Source of the DNA: Desulfosarcina sp. BuS5
Lineage (GTDB): Bacteria > Desulfobacterota > Desulfobacteria > Desulfobacterales > BuS5
Assembly: GCF_028752835.1 (NCBI RefSeq)
Contig: NZ_CP087952.1
Location: 3,532,501-3,596,500, forward strand
Length of the DNA: 64,000 nucleotides
Direction of reading: 5' to 3'
The notes under the pieces: generated by a model
Told to the model about the DNA's origin: nothing
Seen by the model: the letters and a program-made list of their open reading frames with translations, nothing else
Database searches by the model: none
Made by a program: the position numbers and the translations under genes
Shown: positions 45,796 to 54,848 of the stretch, piece after piece
Numbering within the stretch: the stretch's first letter is position 1
How the letters are laid out: every line of letters starts with the position of its first letter

Positions 45796-46233
45796 ATGTC
45801 AAAAGCGATTATTATTTATTCAACCAGGGCCGGTCAGACAAAAGCCATCGGCGAGCTTGTTGCCGAAGGTCTGCGTATCGCGGCGGTTGATGTAACAATG
45901 GCTGATGTAAAAGATATTAAAAAGGAAGGGGACCTTGCCGGCTACGATGCATACGTATTTGGATCTGCAACCTATCACGGCGATATGATTAATACTATGA
46001 AAACTTTTCTGTTCCTGGCCGAAAAAGCCGATCTGGAGGGTAAGGTCGGGGGATCTTTCGGCGCCTTTGGGTGGAGTGGTGAAGCCCCCGACCGCATCTA
46101 TGACACCATGAAAAATATTTATAAAATGAATATGGTCAGCGGCTCTTTAAGACTTAAATCCAGCTATCTTAGCGGAGGCATCGCGATGGCCCAGGATTAC
46201 GGGAAGGAAATCGCAGCTAAAATCGGGGCATAA
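45796..46233 (+). CDS. Flavodoxin-family protein
   Basis: The 145-residue single flavodoxin-fold protein has the FMN phosphate-binding loop YSTRAGQTKAIG near 9-20 and the GSATYHGDM and FGAFGWSGEAPDRI loops that resemble the flavodoxin part of flavodiiron proteins. It lacks the metallo-beta-lactamase diiron half. It probably passes electrons to or from rubredoxin or the ferritin-like protein. AAAGGAG precedes it; it starts 13 bases after the ferritin-like gene. Confidence 0.87.
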   Translation: MSKAIIIYSTRAGQTKAIGELVAEGLRIAAVDVTMADVKDIKKEGDLAGYDAYVFGSATYHGDMINTMKTFLFLAEKADLEGKVGGSFGAFGWSGEAPDRIYDTMKNIYKMNMVSGSLRLKSSYLSGGIAMAQDYGKEIAAKIGA

Positions 46234-46380
46234 TTCCACAATACATTTTTCAGCCCTCTCAGACTGAAGATGAGATGCAAAAATGTGAAGTTATTCTTGA
46301 ACGAATCCTAAGGTTTTATGTACCAAAGAAGTTTTTTACCAAACAAGAAGATTAACATTCTTTATTAAGGAGGTTTTTTT

Positions 46381-46542
46381 ATGTCTAAGTATGTATGCGA
46401 ATTATGTGGCTATGTTTATAACCCGGCCGAGGGAGATCCTGACAACGATGTAGACCCCGGGACAAAATTTGAAGATCTGCCGGATGGCTGGGAGTGTCCT
46501 GTCTGCGGAGCCGGTAAGTCTGATTTCGTAAAAGAAGATTAA
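46381..46542 (+). CDS. Rubredoxin
   Basis: The 53-residue protein has the two CxxC knuckles CELCG and CPVCG, and [11 protein letters not shown] and [11 protein letters not shown] of standard rubredoxins. It binds one Fe by four Cys and carries single electrons, here likely to rubrerythrin/ferritin-type peroxidase or oxygen reductases. TAAGGAGG precedes the ATG. It closes the oxygen-defence run after a 147-base gap. Confidence 0.96.
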   Translation: MSKYVCELCGYVYNPAEGDPDNDVDPGTKFEDLPDGWECPVCGAGKSDFVKED

Positions 46543-46604
46543 AATAACCATATACCGGCACCTGATTCAGCAGTGTTAACACAAAAGGGAGTTTTAAAAT
46601 AACA

Positions 46605-47063
46605 ATGCGGAACAGCTACAGAAAAATAAAAAAAGTTCGGGAACTGCTCCGCCGGGATGATTTTGATAAAGCAGTTGAAGAGATAAGCAGATTTCCTGCA
46701 AGGAAAGTAGTAAATCAATTTATCTCTTTACTATACAGCACCGATGAAAAAATACAACAGCGGGCTGTAACTGCGATTGGTATTGTTGTTTCCAGGCTCG
46801 CAGTCCATGACATTGAATCTGCGCGTGTTATTATGCGCCGGCTTATGTGGAGCCTTAATGACGAGTCCGGCGGTATAGGCTGGGGGGCGCCTGAGGCGAT
46901 GGCTGAAATAATGACGAGGAACAACAAACTCGCTGATGAATATCATAAAATCTTGATTTCATATGCTGTTCCAGGCGCTAATTATCTGGAGCACGAAGGT
47001 TTGCAAAGGAGCGTACAGAGAGGAATCAAAAGGCTTGCCTCCAAAAGGCCTGAAGTGAAATAA
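46605..47063 (+). CDS. DVU0298-type HEAT-like protein
   Basis: The 152-residue helical protein contains FISLLYSTDEKIQQRAVTAI, a HEAT-repeat-like unit, and MRRLMWSLNDESGGIGWGAP followed by EAMAEIMTRN. The latter pattern is strongly conserved in my memory of the Desulfovibrio DVU0298 family. The function is unknown. It lies 62 bases downstream of rubredoxin in the same direction and may be in the same transcript. The convergent penicillin-binding protein gene follows after 24 bases. Confidence 0.65.
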   Translation: MRNSYRKIKKVRELLRRDDFDKAVEEISRFPARKVVNQFISLLYSTDEKIQQRAVTAIGIVVSRLAVHDIESARVIMRRLMWSLNDESGGIGWGAPEAMAEIMTRNNKLADEYHKILISYAVPGANYLEHEGLQRSVQRGIKRLASKRPEVK

Positions 47064-47087
47064 CCCGTAACAATATCCGGTTCTGCC

Positions 47088-49016
47088 CTATTTTTTTATA
47101 AAAAGAGAGCTTACAGTTCCTGGCTCTGCTTCGGATTTTATATCACCTGTAACTGTATCCATATAAAGCCTTACCACATCATCAGGCATATCAAAATAAT
47201 AGGCAGGGCTTTCTTCCAGAATTTTCTCCATGAAATCTATCCATATTGGAAGAGCGGCTCTTGCCCCGGTTTCTCCCTTGCCTAAATTAACCATCCGGTC
47301 CTGACCAACCCACACACCTGCCGCAACAGTTGGAGAAAAACCTATAAACAGAGCGTCTTTGTAATTATTGGTGGTGCCGGTTTTGCCGCCAACCGGTCGG
47401 CTTAGTTTTTTTGCTTTTTTACCGGTGCCTTCTGTGACTACCGCCCTGAGCATATCTGTTATTATGGCTGCTCCGGCACGCGACATGGCGGCATTTTTTT
47501 TTGGTTTCGCTCTCATGATGATTCGCCCACTGCTGTCGGAAACTTCAATCACTCCATAAGGTTTGATCATGTTGCCCTTATTGGGAAATACCGCATAAAC
47601 GGAAGTTAAATTAAGCAGGGTTGTTTCCGATGTCCCGAGCGCCAAGGAAAGATCAGCCGGCATATATGATTCAATGCCCATAGAATGAGCAAACTGTACA
47701 ACTGAGGAAGGTCCCAGTTTTTTCATCAGCCTCACTGCAGGTATATTTTTGGAAAGGGCAAGCGCCTTTCTAAAGGTAATTTCTCCCTTGTAATCTTTTG
47801 AAAAATTTTCCGGTTTCCAGTCCCTGTCGACACCTTTAAAAAAAACCGGCGCATCAAGTATCATGCTGTTTTGACTGAACCCCCGTTCAATGGCAAGCGC
47901 ATATATCACCGGCTTGAATGCCGAACCTGGCTGCCTTTTTGCAGATGTGGCCCTGTTAAACGGGCTTTTATAAAAATCTTTTCCTCCAACCATGGCCAAG
48001 ATTCCCCCGGTACGGACATCAAGGGCTACGAGCGCGGCCTGGGGAGCCGGCTCCTTGATACCGTTTATTATCATCCTGTTTTCAAGTGCGGAGAGGCCAC
48101 GCGCAACAGCATGTTCGGCATTTTGCTGCAGATTATATGCAAGAGTTGTTGTTATACGAAGCCCGCCTTTGTAAAGAATGGATGAGCTTAAATTTTTTTC
48201 CAGAATTTTTTTTATATACCCTATAAAATACGGAGCCTTAACTGATTTAAGATCAGATGCTGCCGGATGCATAGCTTCTTTTATAGCGTTTTTATAAGCC
48301 TTTTTGTTTATTATATCAGTTTGAAGCATCTGCTTTAAGACGATATTTCTGCGCTTGATGGCAAGTTCCGGATTAATCAGAGGAGAATATACAGATGGAG
48401 CCTTGGGCATTCCTGCAATCAGGGCGCTCTCTGCAAGGTTGAGTTCTTTCACTGATTTTTCGAAAAAAATCCTTGCTGCAGATTCCACTCCGTAAGCTCC
48501 GCTTCCAAAGTAGACTTGATTTAAGTATAGTTCGAGAATTTCATTTTTTGTATAGCGCCTCTCAAGCTGCAACGCCAATAAAGCTTCCTTGATTTTACGC
48601 ATCAGGGTCTTCCTGGGAGTAAGGAAGAGTGTTTTTGTCAATTGCTGGGTTATTGTGCTGGCGCCTTCCACAAACTTACCTGCCATTATATCCTTGATTA
48701 TGGCGCGCATTATACCTTTCAGATCTATTCCTATATGATTATAGAAATTTCGGTCTTCAGTCGCTACGAGCGCTTCTTTCAGGAAAGCTGGTATATCTTC
48801 TATGGGCACGGGATCTCTTTTTTCCGCAAACAGTTCCGCAAGGAGTATATTATCAGATGAATATATTCTGGTAACTGCGGACGGCCTGTAGGTCTCAAGA
48901 GATTTTATCTGGGGAAGGTCGCGTGTAATGGCTAAAAAAACGCCTATGGTCACACCTGCTAAACATCCTGTAATAATTATTATTATAAAAACAATATATC
49001 TTTTGTTTAAACTCAT
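47088..49016 (-). CDS. Class A penicillin-binding protein (PBP1A family)
   Basis: The 642-residue bifunctional cell-wall enzyme has an N-terminal membrane anchor (about 8-28) and a GT51 glycosyltransferase domain (about 55-230) with ATEDRNFYNHIGID holding the catalytic Glu and GASTITQQLTK. A transpeptidase domain follows, with the active Ser in GSAFKP (about 365), the SxN-like motif, and KTGTTNN (about 543). It polymerises glycan strands and cross-links peptides in the periplasm. It is somewhat shorter than E. coli PBP1A and lacks the OB insert. Monocistronic. Confidence 0.93.
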   Translation of the reverse strand: MSLNKRYIVFIIIIITGCLAGVTIGVFLAITRDLPQIKSLETYRPSAVTRIYSSDNILLAELFAEKRDPVPIEDIPAFLKEALVATEDRNFYNHIGIDLKGIMRAIIKDIMAGKFVEGASTITQQLTKTLFLTPRKTLMRKIKEALLALQLERRYTKNEILELYLNQVYFGSGAYGVESAARIFFEKSVKELNLAESALIAGMPKAPSVYSPLINPELAIKRRNIVLKQMLQTDIINKKAYKNAIKEAMHPAASDLKSVKAPYFIGYIKKILEKNLSSSILYKGGLRITTTLAYNLQQNAEHAVARGLSALENRMIINGIKEPAPQAALVALDVRTGGILAMVGGKDFYKSPFNRATSAKRQPGSAFKPVIYALAIERGFSQNSMILDAPVFFKGVDRDWKPENFSKDYKGEITFRKALALSKNIPAVRLMKKLGPSSVVQFAHSMGIESYMPADLSLALGTSETTLLNLTSVYAVFPNKGNMIKPYGVIEVSDSSGRIIMRAKPKKNAAMSRAGAAIITDMLRAVVTEGTGKKAKKLSRPVGGKTGTTNNYKDALFIGFSPTVAAGVWVGQDRMVNLGKGETGARAALPIWIDFMEKILEESPAYYFDMPDDVVRLYMDTVTGDIKSEAEPGTVSSLFIKK

Positions 49017-49127
49017 TGTGGGTATGAATACTTGAAGAAGGTTAATTCTAATTGACTATCTTGCCTTATGGATGTATTTTTACAATTCAGGATTTCGAAT
49101 GTATGATGTGAAAAAAGGAGTAGATAA

Positions 49128-49385
49128 ATGAGCCATACACACGATCACGGACATCACCATAATCATGATTCGCAAAGCAGTCTCTCTTTTGATGAAAAGA
49201 TGGTCAAACTGCTTGAACACTGGATCAAGCATAATGACGATCATGCCGAAACATATAAGGATTGGTCTGAAAAAGCAAAAGATAATAATCTTGATCAGGC
49301 CTGCGCAATGATCCGGGAAGCGGCTGAGATGACACTTCAAATTAACGACAAATTCAGAGAAGCTTTGAAAAGTCTGACTGCATAA
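49128..49385 (+). CDS. His-rich small protein, probable metal-binding
   Basis: The 85-residue protein has an N-terminal histidine cluster (HTHDHGHHHNHD, residues 3-14) followed by two helices with FDEKMVKLLEHWIKHNDDHA. The His tail suggests binding of Ni, Co or Zn; the helical part resembles short proteins sometimes found with metal transporters. No transporter is adjacent here. AAGGAG lies about 7 bases upstream. It is divergent from the penicillin-binding protein gene. Confidence 0.7.
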   Translation: MSHTHDHGHHHNHDSQSSLSFDEKMVKLLEHWIKHNDDHAETYKDWSEKAKDNNLDQACAMIREAAEMTLQINDKFREALKSLTA

Positions 49386-49449
49386 CGTTGATGGAGTTAT
49401 AAAAAATCCAGGAACTTTTTTCTTCAGTTGGAAATCTATATCTCAGCGC

Positions 49450-50460
49450 TCATGATGTAATAAAACCGCTTGTGGCATAGTCGGAGAATGAACCGTCATC
49501 TTCGCGGATAATAATAAGGCATTCCACTCCGTCTAAACTGTTGATAAGTTCAAGCCCTTTTTCCATTCCCATTACCATAACGGCGGTTGCAAGTCCGTCT
49601 GCCAGGATGCATTCATCCGCCAGGATTGAAACGCTTACCACTCCGTTGCTCACTGGGTATCCTGTTCTTGGATTAATAACATGAGAATAGCGGATTCCCT
49701 TAGTTTCAAAAAATTGCCGGTAATCACCGCTGGTTGCAAGGGCTTTGTTTATTAGAGATATTTTTTTGTACACTTTTTCAAACCCGGCATTTTTTTCAGG
49801 GGTGTTGATGCCGATTTGCCACTTTTTGTCATTTTTTTTAAATCCCGACGCGTAAACCTCCCCCCCGATCTCCACTATAAAATCAGAAATACCGTGATTT
49901 TTGATAACTTGCCCTATCTGATCTACAGCATAACCCTTTGCAATTGAAGCAAGATCCAAAGTGACTTGAGCCTCATTTTTCACTATAAATTTTTTTTCTG
50001 AAACTTCTATTTTATTAAAACCTGTCTTTAATAATGCTTTTTCTATCGATTTCTGTTCAGGAACCGATCCTGTTATTGTTGAATCATCGAACCCCCAAAG
50101 ATGCACAAGAGGCTTAACAGTGCCATCCCATGCTCCGTCGGTAATATGATAAATTTTTTCGGCAATTTTCATTACATTAAAGAAGTCATCTGAAATATAA
50201 TTTTTTTCCCCCGATGCCCTGGAGCGGTTAAACCTGCTGATTTCACTTTCGCCGATATAAGTTGACATGCTCTGATTTATCTCATCAAGACGTTGATTTA
50301 TTTTATTTTTTAGCCTTGAAACATTATTGAACGATCTTGAAAAAATTTTTATATGATAGCTTGTCCCCATTGTATTGCCGGCAATAATTGTATAGTCATT
50401 GCCGCTGCAACCATAGCACGAAAACAGGGTTACAATAAAAACCAGCATAAAATGATACAT
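49450..50460 (-). CDS. apbE: FAD:protein FMN transferase (ApbE lipoprotein)
   Basis: ApbE attaches FMN from FAD to Thr residues of periplasmic or membrane flavoproteins such as RnfG/RnfD or NqrC. The 336 residues begin with a lipoprotein signal peptide (YHFMLVFIVTLFSCYGC) and contain MGTSYHIKIFS, the SxYxxxSEISRFN region, DLASIAKGYAVDQIG and the GGEVYASG loop, and the C-terminal ILADGLATAVMVMG. I chose the ATG at 50460 because it gives a compact lipoprotein signal; an in-frame start 13 codons earlier is possible. Its targets are not in the window. Confidence 0.9.
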   Translation of the reverse strand: MYHFMLVFIVTLFSCYGCSGNDYTIIAGNTMGTSYHIKIFSRSFNNVSRLKNKINQRLDEINQSMSTYIGESEISRFNRSRASGEKNYISDDFFNVMKIAEKIYHITDGAWDGTVKPLVHLWGFDDSTITGSVPEQKSIEKALLKTGFNKIEVSEKKFIVKNEAQVTLDLASIAKGYAVDQIGQVIKNHGISDFIVEIGGEVYASGFKKNDKKWQIGINTPEKNAGFEKVYKKISLINKALATSGDYRQFFETKGIRYSHVINPRTGYPVSNGVVSVSILADECILADGLATAVMVMGMEKGLELINSLDGVECLIIIREDDGSFSDYATSGFITS

Positions 50461-50650
50461 ATTTATTCTTCTTTGTTTATATTCTGGGGAAAAAATCATC
50501 AGTAGATCTATGAATTTATTTGCATATCAATTTAAAATATCATACAAGTTTTATCAATATCTGTTATAGCCGGCTATAATATTTAAAAAATTTATAATTG
50601 GCAAGAAATTCATTGGTTAAAAGAGATCTTTGAAAAATGGGAGGTAATAT

Positions 50651-51946
50651 ATGTCTGGTCAATCAGTTGTAAATTCAAAAGATTTTGATAATGCACTCAA
50701 AGTCGGACGTCCGCCGAATGTGGTGAAACTGTTCCCCAACTCCAGGGCTCTTATAGTCAGCGGCAAATTTATAGACAGGGCGATGATCATAAAAGGCAAT
50801 GCTATGACAATAGCGGCGAACGCCAGAAGCCGGCTTGTTTTACAGGGAGCCTTGCAGGCTGCTCAGAGGGCCAATGCCGCTGTAATTATTGAAATAGCAA
50901 AGTCGGAAGGCGGGGCCAGCGCGTACTGTGCCGTAAACTACTGGAACATGGCAATGATTGTTGATGCGGTCTGCAACCAGCTTGATATTACAGTTCCTGT
51001 GGCCATACATGCTGATCATTATGGAATAAAGAATGATGAAGATGTGCAAAAAGCAAGAACGGAGATTCCTTCAATGTTTGACGCAGGCATTACATCCATT
51101 GCCATAGATGCGTCGCATCAGCCCGATGACCTAAATCTGCTTGCCAATATTGCATTAAATCCAATGGTGCCGGAATGGGCGGGCCTTGAGACGGAAGTCG
51201 GTGAAATAAAAGGGAAGGCCGGGCTCTCAACTGTCAAAGAGGCTCTTTTTCTTATACAGGGTCTAAATGCTCATAATATTTTTCCGGACTGGATAGCATT
51301 AAATAATGGAACCACCCATGGAATCGAGGCGAGCTCGCAGGGCATCCAGATTGATTTAACAACGGAAATTCATAATGCTTTGGAAAAATATAAAGTCTCA
51401 GGCGCCCAGCACGGCACCTCCGGGAACAGCTCGGAAAGACTGAAAAAAATTGCCTCTGTTACAAGAACCACCAAGGCCAATGTGGCAACAGCGCTTCAGA
51501 TGATTGCCTGGGGTCTGGAGGTTAATGATTATGGTAATGCCATACTCGATGATAACGGTAATTTTACCAAAGTTAAGGGAGACGGACTAACTGCTGAACT
51601 CTGGTCCGAGATGGTCTCCTATGCTGATAGCAACGGTATTAAAGGTGGTAATTACAAGAAACTGAATATAGTCTTTGAAAATAAAATTCTGGGACAGCCT
51701 GCCGAGATCAGGTCAAGAATGGCCGGGAGGGTAGAGGATTTTGTTTATAACCTCCTTGCAAATGTTTTTAATGCCGCTGATACAGCCCCTATCTGTATGG
51801 ATGCCATACTAAAAGCCGGCTCATTCAATCCCGGTCCCCGGGTGAACAGAATTGAGTCTCCTGAAGAATGGACAGAGGAAAAGATCAAAAAGCGCGCTTC
51901 TTTAATCACAAGCGATAAGGGACCCGATAGCGATTTTGACGATTAA
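50651..51946 (+). CDS. Class II fructose-bisphosphate aldolase
   Basis: The 431-residue zinc-dependent aldolase-type protein carries the metal-binding HADHY near residue 117 and the motif TSIAIDASHQP, then ALNNGTTHGIEASSQ and GAQHGTSGNSS for phosphate binding. It is longer than E. coli FbaA (359) and belongs to a divergent class II group common in anaerobes. It cleaves fructose-1,6-bisphosphate (or a related ketose) in glycolysis/gluconeogenesis. GGGAGG precedes the start. The NUDIX gene follows after two bases. Confidence 0.88.
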   Translation: MSGQSVVNSKDFDNALKVGRPPNVVKLFPNSRALIVSGKFIDRAMIIKGNAMTIAANARSRLVLQGALQAAQRANAAVIIEIAKSEGGASAYCAVNYWNMAMIVDAVCNQLDITVPVAIHADHYGIKNDEDVQKARTEIPSMFDAGITSIAIDASHQPDDLNLLANIALNPMVPEWAGLETEVGEIKGKAGLSTVKEALFLIQGLNAHNIFPDWIALNNGTTHGIEASSQGIQIDLTTEIHNALEKYKVSGAQHGTSGNSSERLKKIASVTRTTKANVATALQMIAWGLEVNDYGNAILDDNGNFTKVKGDGLTAELWSEMVSYADSNGIKGGNYKKLNIVFENKILGQPAEIRSRMAGRVEDFVYNLLANVFNAADTAPICMDAILKAGSFNPGPRVNRIESPEEWTEEKIKKRASLITSDKGPDSDFDD

Positions 51947-51948
51947 TT

Positions 51949-52449
51949 ATGCCTGAAAAAACAAATTGTCATTTTTGCGGTTCATTACTTACAAAAAAAT
52001 TTTACGACGGCCGTGATCGTCTTTTTTGTGAAAAATGTAATGAACCTATCTACGAAAACCCGCTGCCGGCCACATGCGTTGTGCTTGTCGACGACAATGA
52101 TAGGTTGTTGCTGGTAAAGCGCAGCGTTGAGCCGAAAATCGGCCACTGGTGTCTGCCCGGCGGGTTTATTGAAATCGGGGAATTACCGGAAAAGGCTGCC
52201 TTGAGAGAACTTAAAGAAGAGACAAGTCTGTCGGGACGGATTGAGACACTCCTTGGCGTTACAGCCACCACCAGTTCTCATTATAGTTCCATCCTGATGG
52301 TGGGTTATCTGGTTAAAAAATATTCAGGAACTCCGTTGGCCGGCGATGATGCAATAGATGCGGCTTTTTTTGAGCATAACAAGCTGCCCGAGATTGCATT
52401 TGACAGTCACCGAAGTTTTGCCAGAATATATTACGCAGCTTATCGTTGA
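51949..52449 (+). CDS. NUDIX hydrolase with N-terminal zinc ribbon
   Basis: The 166-residue protein begins with two Cys pairs (CHFCGS and CEKCNE, about 6-27), a zinc ribbon as in NADH-pyrophosphatase-type NUDIX enzymes. The NUDIX box is GGFIEIGELPEKAALRELKE followed by ETSLSG near 67-92 and fits the Gx5Ex7REUxEExGU pattern except for Ser in place of the final Gly. It hydrolyses a nucleoside diphosphate linked to another group; the substrate is unknown. It is coupled to the aldolase gene, and its end overlaps the convergent dfsP by 10 bases. Confidence 0.88.
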   Translation: MPEKTNCHFCGSLLTKKFYDGRDRLFCEKCNEPIYENPLPATCVVLVDDNDRLLLVKRSVEPKIGHWCLPGGFIEIGELPEKAALRELKEETSLSGRIETLLGVTATTSSHYSSILMVGYLVKKYSGTPLAGDDAIDAAFFEHNKLPEIAFDSHRSFARIYYAAYR

Positions 52450-53129
52450 TGCGAGACTTTTACAGTTTCAGAATCATAAACTGGTAGTTGAGCCTCAACT
52501 GCTTTTTCAAGCGCTGCAGCATGTATCTGGCCTGCCAAATGGACTGGACTTTTTGCGTATATGGGATCCCATCCGGCCGGGTCGGCAGTGCAGAAAAACT
52601 GTGCTTCAATGCCCATTCTGATTATTCCTTCTTCAACCTGCATATTCAGCACTCGCCGGATAGCATCCCAGGTTGCTCCGCAGGGAGCTCCTCTTTTTAT
52701 GGTAATATCAACAAATTTACCATCAGACACCTTAACTGTGAATTCAGGCGCGCCGAATTTTTCACCATAGGTTCCCAGGCAGACCTGCCTGGAAAGCCAA
52801 CATCAGGTAGGAGGTATAAAGACTCCCGGTAAGCGCATTTTTTTCCCGGGACTGACAACAGGAATATTTTTTTTCATACACATTCTTGCCAGATCGTGGG
52901 AAAGATCAAGATGTTTTAGATAATCAAGAACCAGATCCGCCTTTATATCATCCGGCAGATATCCGGAAGAGTCGTCCACGACCGGAGGAAGATCTTCATC
53001 AATGGAGCAAGTCTCCAGCCTGAAAAGATCGCCACCATATTTCCTGATACCTCTTATCTTGCTTTTTCCGCTGCCGTTTTGCTGAAAAACCAGGATATGT
53101 TGAGTTTTTGTGTTATTATTTTTATGCAT
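52440..53129 (-). CDS. dfsP: DUF166-family selenoprotein DfsP, with UGA-encoded Sec
   Basis: Two stretches in one frame form a single protein of about 229 residues if UGA at 52803-52805 (codon 109) is read as selenocysteine. Before it lies GKKMRLPGVFIPPT; after it come CWLSRQVCLGTYGEKFGAPE and DITIKRGAPCGATWDAIRRV. The second part has the C-terminal DUF166 pattern (FG.PE, RGAPCGATW), and no start codon with a ribosome-binding site precedes it. A Sec-Cys pair results. A SECIS hairpin follows directly. selA at 12.5 kb shows that Sec can be made. The DUF166 function is unknown; the Sec-Cys site suggests redox or metal chemistry. The name DfsP is recalled for such DUF166 (seleno)proteins. Confidence 0.85.
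52772..52794 (-). promoter_or_regulatory. Bacterial SECIS hairpin of dfsP
   Basis: On the minus strand, TTCCAGGCA, the loop GGTC and TGCCTGGGAA form a nine-pair stem with one bulged G. The loop's GG begins 17 nt after the UGA, inside the spacing accepted for bacterial SECIS elements, and GGU in the apical loop is the SelB recognition feature. Confidence 0.85.
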
Positions 53130-53476
53130 AAATATTTCCTAATTTATAAATAAAATCTCCGATTTTTATTTTCCTCCACATAGGAGTATAAACGGAATAA
53201 TTTCTTAAAAACGAATAAATATTATCAAAGTAAACTTGAATTTGTCAATTTTATATTAATAATTGTATTTGTACCTAAGGCGGGCTATGCCCGCAACCCA
53301 AGTCAGGGCGTGTCGCAATGGAAAACAAAGGTAAAACAAAATGGCAAAATACAATTCGGACATCCACCACCGCCGATCCATTCGGTTGAAAAGATATGAT
53401 TATTCCCAACCGGGATTGTATTTTATCACCATTTGCACCCAAAACCGATCAAAATTATTAGGTAATATTGAAAACA

Positions 53477-53503
53477 GTAGGGGCGGATTCCATATCCGCC
53501 CCA
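53477..53503. repeat. REP palindrome inside the RAYT pseudogene (first)
   Basis: GTAGGGGCGGATTCCATA and TATCCGCCCC form a palindrome. The first 24 bases recur identically at 53637-53660. Confidence 0.8.
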
Positions 53504-53636
53504 TCCTAATATTGAATGATGCGGAATAATGGTCCATCGGATTTGGAACGGAATACCGAATGATTTCCACAATATTCAATTGCATGAATTTGTCATTATG
53601 CCAAACCATATTCACGGAATCATTGAAATCACCACC

Positions 53637-53703
53637 GTAGGGGCGGATTCCATATCCGCCAAAGATACAGGGGCAGAAATAGATTCTGCCCCTACCCCAG
53701 CCA
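53637..53703. repeat. Compound REP inside the RAYT pseudogene
   Basis: A GTAGGGGCGGATTCCATA palindrome (53637-53660) is followed by a second one with arms CAGGGGCAGAA and TTCTGCCCCTA. The 46 bases from 53658 to 53703 recur identically at 53915-53960. Confidence 0.85.
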
Positions 53704-53914
53704 TACCCGAAATTGTGCAATCATTTAAACGGCATACAACAATTGAATACATAAAAATGGTAAAACTAAATATTATGCCGCCTTTTGAAAAACGAATTTG
53801 GCAGCGCAATTATTACGAACATATCATCCGTAATGAAAAATCGTATTATCAAATTGCGGAATACATCCGAAATAATCCACTGAAATGGCAGGAAGATAAA
53901 TATTATGTCTAAAG

Positions 53915-53960
53915 CCAAAGATACAGGGGCAGAAATAGATTCTGCCCCTACCCCAGCCAA
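53915..53960. repeat. Second copy of the 46-bp REP unit, just past the RAYT stop
   Basis: It is identical to 53658-53703, beginning GCCAAAGATACAGGGGCAG and ending CCCCTACCCCAGCCA. It starts three bases after the pseudogene's stop codon, as is usual for REPs flanking their RAYT. Confidence 0.9.
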
Positions 53961-54092
53961 ACTCATTGTATTTACAAATATCAAGTTGACCACCTACAAA
54001 ATTTGTAGCTAAATTTTCATTATAATTTTCTTGTTTTTTATGACAGGGCTTCAGAAGTAAGGTACTAAAGAACTAAGATAGATATAACAAAT

Positions 54093-54848
54093 ATGCTGAA
54101 AAACTTTAAAATAATTATAGAATATGACGGGATCGCCTATCACGGATGGCAACGCCAAAAAAACTGCCGCACTATTCAGGGTGAAATTGAAAAGGCGTTG
54201 CTTCGAATGACCGGGGACCGGATTGCGATTACAGGTTCCGGCAGGACAGATGCCGGTGTTCACGCTATGGGCCAGGTAGCCAATTTTCTTTGCGATAAAA
54301 ATATTGAACCTGAAAATTTTCGAAAAGGTCTCGACAGCATTCTATCCAGGGATATTATAATCAAAGATTGTCTTATTGTTGATAGTAAGTTTCATGCCAG
54401 ATATAATGTAACGAGTAAAATTTATAATTATAGAATCCTGAACCGTAAAATCCCTTCTGCTATTGATCGAAACTATTCCTGGTTCATACAAAAAAAACTT
54501 AATGAATCCGCCATGCAATCGGCGATCCTTCACATACTCGGACGGCATGATTTTCAAGCATTCGAAGGGGCAGGCAGCCCAAGATCAGACAGTATAAGAA
54601 CCGTTTTGAAGGCCGGTCTTGCAAAACGGGAAAACGGTTACCTGAAGTTCAGAATTGAAGGCGACGGTTTTTTGAGATTCATGGTGCGAAATATTGTGGG
54701 AACACTTGTGGACGTGGGACTCGAAAAAATTACTCCCGGTGATTTTAAAAAAATATTTCTCTCAAAGGATCGTAATCTCGCGGGCGCAACCGCTCCGCCG
54801 CATGGTCTGTTTTTGATGGAAGTGAAATATAGATTTCCACATAATTAA
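54093..54848 (+). CDS. truA: tRNA pseudouridine synthase A
   Basis: TruA converts U38-U40 of tRNA anticodon stems to pseudouridine. The 251 residues include IEYDGIAYHGWQRQ, the catalytic Asp in GSGRTDAGVHAMGQ (near residue 52), the RYNVTSKIYNYRI strand, and the C-terminal FLRFMVRNIVGTLVDVG. The last codons, YRFPHN and the stop TAA, come from the left end of the dispersed ~125-bp element (TATAGATTTCCACATAATTA), so the natural C-terminus has been replaced or extended by a few residues. Confidence 0.95.
   Translation: MLKNFKIIIEYDGIAYHGWQRQKNCRTIQGEIEKALLRMTGDRIAITGSGRTDAGVHAMGQVANFLCDKNIEPENFRKGLDSILSRDIIIKDCLIVDSKFHARYNVTSKIYNYRILNRKIPSAIDRNYSWFIQKKLNESAMQSAILHILGRHDFQAFEGAGSPRSDSIRTVLKAGLAKRENGYLKFRIEGDGFLRFMVRNIVGTLVDVGLEKITPGDFKKIFLSKDRNLAGATAPPHGLFLMEVKYRFPHN

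Larger units (their letters stand above)
53341..53912 (+). pseudogene. REP-associated tyrosine transposase, frameshifted, with REPs inside
   Basis: The first part (53341-53529) encodes HHRRSIRLKRYDYSQPGLYF and ends ILNDAE with a stop. The second (53529-53912) continues in another frame with MVHRIWN, HEFVIMPNHIHGII (HUH motif) and EYIRNNPLKW. Restoring one base near 53,526 would join them as ILNDAE-MVHRIWN, the normal order. Three REP-type palindromes lie in the frame, and the pair at 53637-53703 encodes VGADSISAKDTGAEIDSAPT in place of a variable loop. The enzyme is of the shorter RAYT type, different from copies 1 and 3. Confidence 0.85.
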
